DNA of 5,114 nucleotides from Acidothermales bacterium (lineage in GTDB: Bacteria; Actinomycetota; Actinomycetes; Streptosporangiales; WHST01): the NCBI GenBank assembly GCA_017354575.1, contig JAFMQP010000293.1, positions 1 to 5,114 on the forward strand. Direction: 5' to 3'. The position numbers and the translations under genes were made by a program. The notes under the pieces were generated by a model. The model was not told the DNA's origin. It did not search any database and saw only the letters and a list, made by a program, of their open reading frames with translations. Below are positions 3,816-5,114 of this stretch, one piece after another (the first letter of the stretch is position 1; each line of letters begins with the position of its first letter).

Positions 3816-5114
3816 CCCGGAACCGATCGAGCACCGAGCGCGGGAACAGCAACGCCCGCGTCCGGGTCCCACGGCTCACCCCTCGGGCGAGTGCGCTGCG
3901 CGCCGCCCCCACGTCCGATCGCAGGGTCCCCGCCGGTCCCGGCGCGGGCGCGTAGCACGCCCGCTCCTCGGCGAGGGCGATGCGGCGGACTGCCGCGGCG
4001 CCCGCGGACTCCGTGGTCAGGCGCTCCTCGAGCCGGCCACCGACCGACCGCGGCGTCTCGCTGTGCCGCACCGAGACGCCGATGTCGGTGGCGTCGTCAC
4101 GCAGCTCCGCCCAGGCAGCGTGGGCCACGTCCACGGGGTCCCGCGCCCGTGACCAGCGGCGCAACCGGATGATCCGCCGGACGAGCGCGGGCGTGAAGAG
4201 CAGCAGCACGAGCAGGATCGCGACGCCCAGCAGGCCGAACAGCGGCGTCCCGAGGCCGTCGCCTTGCCGGCCGACGACCGGCTGCGCGGAGTCCAGCGCG
4301 TCCCTTTGCTTCCCGGAGGCGGCGCTCGAGCCGTCGCCCGCGGCGGAGGTCGGGACGTCGGTGGTGCCGAGGTTCTGGTTCGTGTCCTGCCCCTGGTCCA
4401 GGGCGTCCGGACGGCTGTAGCCGGGCACCTCGGCGGTGTCCTGGCCGCCGAAGCCCGCGGGCGTGGGCTCGAACCGCACCCAGCCGACGTCCTCGAACCA
4501 CAGCTCGGGCCACGCGTGGGCGTCCCTGCCGCGCACGACCCACTTGCCGCGGTCCCGGGTACCCTGCGTGAACCCGACCGCGACCCGGGACGGGATACCG
4601 AGCGTACGCGCCATCACCGCCATCGCCCCGGCGAACTGCTCGCAGTAACCGCGGCGGTCGTGCAGGAACTGGACGAGCGCGTCGGTGCTGCTGCCGCGCA
4701 CGTCCGTCGAGTAGCTGAACCCGCCGAGGGCGGTGAACCAGTCCTGCAGCGCCAGCGCCTTGCGGTACTTGGTCGACTGGCCCTTCGTCACGACGCGCGC
4801 CGTCTTGCGGACCTCGGCGGGAAGGGCCTGCGGCACCTCGAGGTACGGCCGGAGGACGACGCTGGGGTCGCTCGCGACGTCGAGCTGTGTCGGCCGCGGG
4901 TGCGGGACCTCGCTCGTCACGGTGTAGTGCAGCCCGCGCGGCGGGTTCTTCGGACTGAACACGGTGAGCGTGCTCGGCTCGTAGTACCAGGAGCCGTCGG
5001 CCTTCACCTGCCTCGGCGCGTACGGCGCGGGCAGGAAGTCGAGCGAGACGTTCGACTCGGCCCGGACGTCGGTGCGGACGGCGGTGACGATGCTGGGGTC
5101 GCTGCCGGTCGGCA
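3760..5114 (-). CDS. TgpA-like membrane transglutaminase, C-terminal part (5' end off the right edge)
   Basis: The minus-strand frame is open from the right edge (about 450 residues visible) to the TGA at 3762-3760. GTG 5007 is an internal valine: the frame runs on upstream as ESNVSLDFLPAPYAPRQVKADGSWYY, typical of the extracytoplasmic region before the TgpA transglutaminase core. The full protein should have an N-terminal multi-helix membrane domain beyond the window. Counting from 5007, the catalytic Cys is residue 122 in RRGYCEQFAGAMAVMARTLGIPSRV (codon 4644-4642), His is 164 in RDAHAWPELWF (4518-4516), and the third position is Glu180 in GWVRFEPTP (4470-4468), where the classical triad has Asp. 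A low-complexity Gly/Ser/Asp linker (about 185-250) leads to a transmembrane helix (about 254-275) and a cytoplasmic DUF4129-like domain. It probably sits in an operon with MoxR and DUF58 genes outside the window; cross-linking or peptidase activity on envelope proteins is inferred. Confidence 0.92.
   Translation of the reverse strand, partial: PTGSDPSIVTAVRTDVRAESNVSLDFLPAPYAPRQVKADGSWYYEPSTLTVFSPKNPPRGLHYTVTSEVPHPRPTQLDVASDPSVVLRPYLEVPQALPAEVRKTARVVTKGQSTKYRKALALQDWFTALGGFSYSTDVRGSSTDALVQFLHDRRGYCEQFAGAMAVMARTLGIPSRVAVGFTQGTRDRGKWVVRGRDAHAWPELWFEDVGWVRFEPTPAGFGGQDTAEVPGYSRPDALDQGQDTNQNLGTTDVPTSAAGDGSSAASGKQRDALDSAQPVVGRQGDGLGTPLFGLLGVAILLVLLLFTPALVRRIIRLRRWSRARDPVDVAHAAWAELRDDATDIGVSVRHSETPRSVGGRLEERLTTESAGAAAVRRIALAEERACYAPAPGPAGTLRSDVGAARSALARGVSRGTRTRALLFPRSVLDRFRVSTRAGHDDAASGPRSGP
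3814..3868 (+). terminator. Possible terminator of the DUF3040 gene, a nested stem-loop
   Basis: GACCCGGA (3814-3821) pairs perfectly with TCCGGGTC (3861-3868). Directly inside it, CGCGGG (3839-3844) pairs with CCCGCG (3855-3860) around a 10-base loop. The outer arm begins within the DUF3040 stop codon, the usual place for a terminator. No T-run follows, as is common for terminators proposed in actinobacteria. The same bases code for the C-terminus of the convergent transglutaminase, so the structure must be compatible with that reading. Confidence 0.4.

Overview
The window is GC-rich and strongly third-codon-position biased throughout. It carries actinobacterial families (DUF6504, SAV_6107-type HEPN, DUF3040, an actinobacterial-style TgpA transglutaminase) and a perfect actinobacterial LexA box, so it comes from a high-GC actinomycete. 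The gene content suggests something near Pseudonocardiales, but the genus cannot be fixed from this sequence. DUF3040 and TgpA-type transglutaminase genes are known close to the mraZ/division-cell-wall cluster in actinobacteria. The right end is therefore probably the flank of that locus, with MoxR/DUF58 genes expected just outside; this is inference.

Layout, left to right. Positions 1-636 (+) hold the 3' part of a secreted HNH nuclease; its start codon lies off the left edge. The 299-base gap 637-935 holds a probable promoter, a perfect 18-bp palindromic SOS box (746-763) and a long stem-loop (809-854). A two-gene operon follows (+): a DUF6504 protein (936-1274) and a SAV_6107-type HEPN protein (1274-1732), overlapping by one base. 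Converging on them, 11 bases away, is a four-helix membrane protein (-, 1744-2199). Its natural start region (ATG at 2286 behind a good ribosome binding site) is interrupted by TAG at codon 3. The divergent gap 2287-2452 holds -10-like elements for both directions and an inverted repeat. Next come a class I SAM-dependent methyltransferase (+, 2453-3193), a 163-base gap with a candidate promoter and a hairpin beside the ribosome binding site, and a DUF3040 membrane protein (+, 3357-3815). The right end is the C-terminal part of a TgpA-like membrane transglutaminase (-, 3760-5114, open at the edge), whose 3' end overlaps the DUF3040 gene tail to tail by 56 bases.

How the genes work together. 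The clearest regulatory statement is that the DUF6504-HEPN pair lies downstream of a consensus LexA operator placed over a plausible +1, so it is predicted to be DNA-damage inducible. HEPN folds are common in RNases and toxin-like proteins, which makes this small operon the best candidate in the window for an uncharacterised stress-response unit, although no catalytic activity can be read from its sequence. The transglutaminase and DUF3040 protein fit the cell-envelope neighbourhood. The methyltransferase and the four-helix membrane protein have no readable substrate. No RNA genes, mobile elements or CRISPR arrays were seen.
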